Source: Brachynemurus nebulosus
Lineage: Eukaryota; Arthropoda; Insecta; Neuroptera; Myrmeleontidae
Length of the DNA: 64,000 nucleotides
NCBI GenBank assembly: GCA_035578155.1
Contig: JAPWDM010000035.1
Location: forward strand, 934,001 to 998,000
Direction of reading: 5' to 3'
Part shown: positions 60,247 through 64,000 of the stretch, piece by piece
Layout of the letters: each line of letters opens with the position of its first letter
How positions within the stretch are numbered: position 1 is the first letter of the stretch
Notes under the pieces: model-generated
Database searches by the model: none
Seen by the model: the letters and a program-made list of their open reading frames with translations, nothing else
Told to the model about the DNA's origin: nothing
Program-made: the position numbers and the translations under genes

Positions 60247-60637
60247 CCAGTGATACACATGGATGGCCAACTATGTATTTACCTATTTTTGAAGCAAGTA
60301 TGTTGTAGACAACTGTGATCTATGACAACAGAAACCCCAATATAAACAATTGATAAGAGTGTGACAACAACACATTTAAGGTGATGCTATCTTTTTTTTC
60401 TGCTGACTCAAAATTAGCATTTCTTTAACAAATGTATTTTGTCATTCATTAGATAAAGACAACATATAGTTTAGAAATACAAATGACTGCTGTCATCTTT
60501 TTCTTTAATGACTATTTAACTTTTTAAACGATTTTTTAAGTTGCCTCTCTATGTATCTCTATGCTACCTACTTAAAATATTTCTCCTCTTAATTTATAAA
60601 ATTTGATATAATGAAATATTTTGGTAAATGATTTAAC
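60247..60637. other. AT-rich DNA, nothing recognised
   Basis: No feature identified. Confidence 0.5.
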
Positions 60638-60641
60638 AAAT

Positions 60642-60900
60642 CGATGTTTAAGTTGTGATAGCACGTAAGTGACGAACATGAAATTGAGACATCACGTATG
60701 TTAAGATGCGCGGAGTCAACCTTACAAAATTGAGCTTCCGCATAATACGTGGTGTCAAAAACATTGTTCTTCCTCATTAGTTTTTATAAAAGTACCATTT
60801 TTTCTGGATCGATAGATGCGTATTTTTAATATCTATCCATCTGCATAAAAAAAAAATTTCCAAAAAATGTCACTTACGTGCTATCACAACTTAAACATCG
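60642..60900. mobile_element. TIR MITE with perfect 32-bp ends
   Basis: CGATGTTTAAGTTGTGATAG followed by CACGTAAGTGAC (60642-60673) is exactly inverted at 60869-60900. AAAT flanks both sides (60638-60641 and 60901-60904), a possible 4-bp duplication. The interior 195 bp has no credible gene. Confidence 0.88.
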
Positions 60901-60990
60901 AAATGTGTTTGAAGAGCTTCTACTCAATTACTTAAACTTATTCAGGAGTCTTAACGTAAAAGTAAAAAATATTAGCGCAGTTCCAATTTT

Positions 60991-61494
<504 letters not shown>

Positions 61495-62782
61495 TCTTTT
61501 GCAATTAGGTAGAATTTTTTTAGTTTGATTCAACATTAAATATCAGTTTTTGTAATACAGAAATAAATTTCGTAAATACATTCTCTTGAGACAATTGAAA
61601 AGTCCGCAGCGACTAGCATATTGTATGGTTCGTGGCATTTATCGGCACAGTAGCTATGTATTTTACCTACTATGTATCTACATGTCATTTAATGAATATT
61701 TTATTTAATATACTTTATTTATAGTACAATACATATTCTTGTGTTCGGGTAAATTTTATATATTTTCTCAAGAGTCGCATCCGTCATCAGTTATCGGAAC
61801 CCTTTAAAAATGTTTTAAAATTGTAGATTATTTCGAAAATTTTAATCGAATTTTTTTTAATATTAGTAATAATAGATGTAAAATTGAATGATTTAATTGA
61901 AGTGAGAACAAATAGTTATACGTGAGTAAAACCCATATGTGAAAATAATAAACATTTATAAATAATAAACAAATATGGAATACCATAAAGTAACGCTCAA
62001 ATCTATTAATATAATAAACATTTACTTCGATGTAACTCAGAAGTGTAATTAGGTATTTCCTGCATTTGATGGTACAAATGTATATAATAATAAGAATGAT
62101 ACTATTTTGGCACACAATGGAATATATTATATTATATGACGCAACCACGCGAATAAGCAACAGACGATATATCCCGCTCTCAAGCGCGTTTTACGTTCAA
62201 AGCTTAAAACATCTGACGGTTTTCGAATATCGTCCCGAGGTTTATTTAGGGGTATATTCTTAAGAGGTTGTACTATACCTCATTTCAGATACAGTTGATC
62301 ATGAGTTTTCGTTAAAAAATTAAATAATTCTTATATTCGAAACAAATCAATCTTCTATTCTTTTCTAAAAATAAACTGCAAATTTAAAATTTACATAAAT
62401 GCAATAATAAAAGAGATAAAACCAAGAAAATGGAAATTATTTAAATTCAAAGTGACGAAGCATGGTTAAATTTAACTGAAATGAACCATACTATTTTATA
62501 AAAAAAAAAAACAATTTTTTTTGTTTTTTTTTGTTTTAAAGATATTTCTCCTCTTGAGCACCAGTCCTGGCTTCAATTTCCGCGTTCTATTACTATGTTT
62601 GTGAAGGTTTTTCTGCAATTTCGGTAGACGGCAGAATCGTAGCCCCCACGTCACTTTGACTTTCATTCACATCATAATATAATAATGTGTAATTATAAAA
62701 ATAAAGTGCATAGTGTCTGTAAGGGGCTAGTTGTCTGAAAAACAAACGTTACGAACCACATTAGAATAATTACTATTTAATA
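61495..62782. other. AT-rich DNA with a CpG-richer patch
   Basis: 62138-62240 is GC-richer (CCGCTCTCAAGCGCG and GAATATCGTCCCGAGG). The frame there is short and unrecognised. Nothing else seen. Confidence 0.4.
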
Positions 62783-62905
62783 CCTTGACGGTCATTGACG
62801 TCATAAGACGTCAAGTGAAACTTTACTAATTCATACACCACGTCGTACGACGTCAACAATTTCATATAAAGGGTACTAGCTGTCAAAATAGCGTACCAGT
62901 TGGTC
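62783..62905 (+). promoter_or_regulatory. Candidate TATA/initiator promoter with CRE-like palindromes
   Basis: TATAAA (62865-62870) lies 33 bp before the A of CCAGTTGG (62896-62903), a plausible initiator at proper spacing. Upstream are a perfect CRE palindrome TGACGTCA (62796-62803), GACGTCAA (62807-62814) and the 14-bp palindrome ACGTCGTACGACGT (62840-62853). CRE-type sites bind CREB/ATF bZIP dimers. It is the best promoter candidate in the window, though only a prediction and possibly derived from a repeat. Confidence 0.45.
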
Positions 62906-62964
62906 CACTATCATCGTGTTAAAACAGACGTATTTCATACGTATTTAAAATTAAATTATCTTAA

Positions 62965-63078
62965 ATGGTTCCCAGCCCTGCTCGTTTTGTTATAAATTCT
63001 TGTTTTATTCAGCTATTTGGCCCGTCATATTTAATTCTCCTTTTTCTTTACGTTCTATCTCCTTTTCAAATTACTTGA
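62965..63078 (+). CDS. Short frame downstream of the candidate promoter (37 codons)
   Basis: First ATG about 67 nt after the putative start site, context TTAAATGG. The frame reads MVPSPARFVINSCFIQLFGP and then SYLILLFLYVLSPFQIT, with one hydrophobic stretch that could span a membrane, and stops with TGA at 63076-63078. No homologue is recognised. It may equally be a chance frame in a 5' UTR or first exon. Confidence 0.15.
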   Translation: MVPSPARFVINSCFIQLFGPSYLILLFLYVLSPFQIT

Positions 63079-63909
63079 AAAACTTTGTAAGATTGTTTTG
63101 TTCTCATTGATTTTACACAAAACTTTGTTGTAATATTCATTTCAAATAACTTTTTAATTTAATAAAATTTTCCTTTTTTAAAGGAAGTTAAAAATGGAAA
63201 TTTATTTGTAGGACATCGTTGGCTATGACCCCAAACTGTCTTACTGTCTCTTGTAAAATACACTTATTTCCCATTTTGTCAAAATTTTTGTATTATAATA
63301 GATATTTCTTAAATTGCATGTTAGTTACTGATTTGAAAAATTTTGACATTTTTATCTCCACTTTTTATTTTACGTATCGAAATTTAGTTTCTATATTTGA
63401 AATTTGACATTTGTAAAAAGTTTCCATCGTTGATTTGCATGACTCCATAAAAATATTCGATATTCACAAACACGATATTTTCAGTTTTATTGAAATTGTT
63501 GCAAATTTTGTTATAGTTAATTTATGCTGTGAAAAAAAGTTAATATTTTTGTTTTGTAGATATTGTGTGTTCAAAAAATCCGGATAGTAATTCAGGAAAA
63601 TTTTTAAAAATAGAGATTATCTTAATGTATATTTTAATACAATAATAAATAGTAGAAAAATTTTCTTTGAGGAGTATGAAAATATTCTTGTATATAATGT
63701 TACGTAAAGCATTAAGGGGCCATCCATATAAAATACGTCCGCAAACGGAAGGAGAAAAGACAATAGTCTAACGTGATGTTTGTGAAACATGGGGTGGGAT
63801 GGGACGGTATGCATACTAACGTGATGTGACACAACTTTTGACATTACTAGATCAATTTTACTTTAATAATACAGTTAACTGTCAAAAAATAGCACTTATT
63901 TTGTGTTAC
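63079..63909. other. AT-rich DNA, nothing recognised
   Basis: Short frames only; no repeat boundaries found. Confidence 0.45.
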
Positions 63910-64000
63910 ATAAAAATTTTTTTAGACCATTTAAAAGAAGAGAAAAATTACATAAAAAAGGTCTTTAAATTTTTTTTCTATGTCAACTAGTTTCCGAGAA
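63910..64000 (+). mobile_element. Family A, copy 5, cut by the window edge
   Basis: AAATTACATAAAAAAGGTCT and TGTCAACTAGTTTCCGAGAA match the right half of copy 4 (about 61405-61455). The element continues beyond the window. Confidence 0.7.

Overview
The window reads as transposon-rich, gene-poor intergenic or intronic DNA of an AT-rich animal, most likely an insect. The signs are very low GC, about eleven (TA)n arrays, dense non-autonomous DNA transposons (hAT, Tc1/mariner-pogo, PIF/Harbinger-like, piggyBac-like, Mutator-like), an arthropod-type retroposon with a 'CCCGCGGCTTCGCTCGCG' head, and two TATA promoter candidates. A hemipteran-like genome would fit, but that is only an impression. I found no intact protein-coding gene. 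Most long open frames are (TA)n arrays read as Ile-Tyr repeats or frames inside repeats.

Layout. 0-10 kb: copy 1 of a dispersed repeat (family A) around a (TA)n/(TG)n array, a possible 13-codon terminal exon, a pogo-type MITE with the start of its transposase, foldback and Harbinger-like MITEs, then a cluster of three hAT insertions, one nested in another, all with perfect 8-bp target duplications. 10-20 kb: a perfect 338-bp tandem duplication, a second copy of the first hAT family in inverse orientation, more MITEs, and a retroposon-like repeat split by an unidentified TIR element. That insertion is dated by an internal empty site and carries a relic of an unrecognised protein. 20-35 kb: several TIR elements, a LINE relic, foldbacks, a piggyBac-like MITE with a doubled end, and clusters of ATCGAT. 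35-48 kb: a hAT MITE with perfect target duplication, a TIR element with clustered TTCGCCTG motifs, a pogo-type element holding a relic SWIM zinc-finger gene, a Mutator-like long-TIR element, and a ~150-bp satellite-like block. 48-64 kb: further copies of families A, T and R, a 630-bp near-perfect palindrome, a TIR element whose arms carry (TGAGYA)n minisatellites, a decayed Tc1 transposase with an inverted duplication, and two candidate core promoters, one preceded by CRE-like palindromes.

The coding remnants (pogo N-terminus, unknown TE protein, LINE C-terminus, SWIM-domain protein, Tc1 transposase) are all transposon-derived and broken. No pathway or operon logic applies. The biology here is transposon nesting, inverted-repeat structure and possible distal regulatory or first-exon sequence of genes outside the window.
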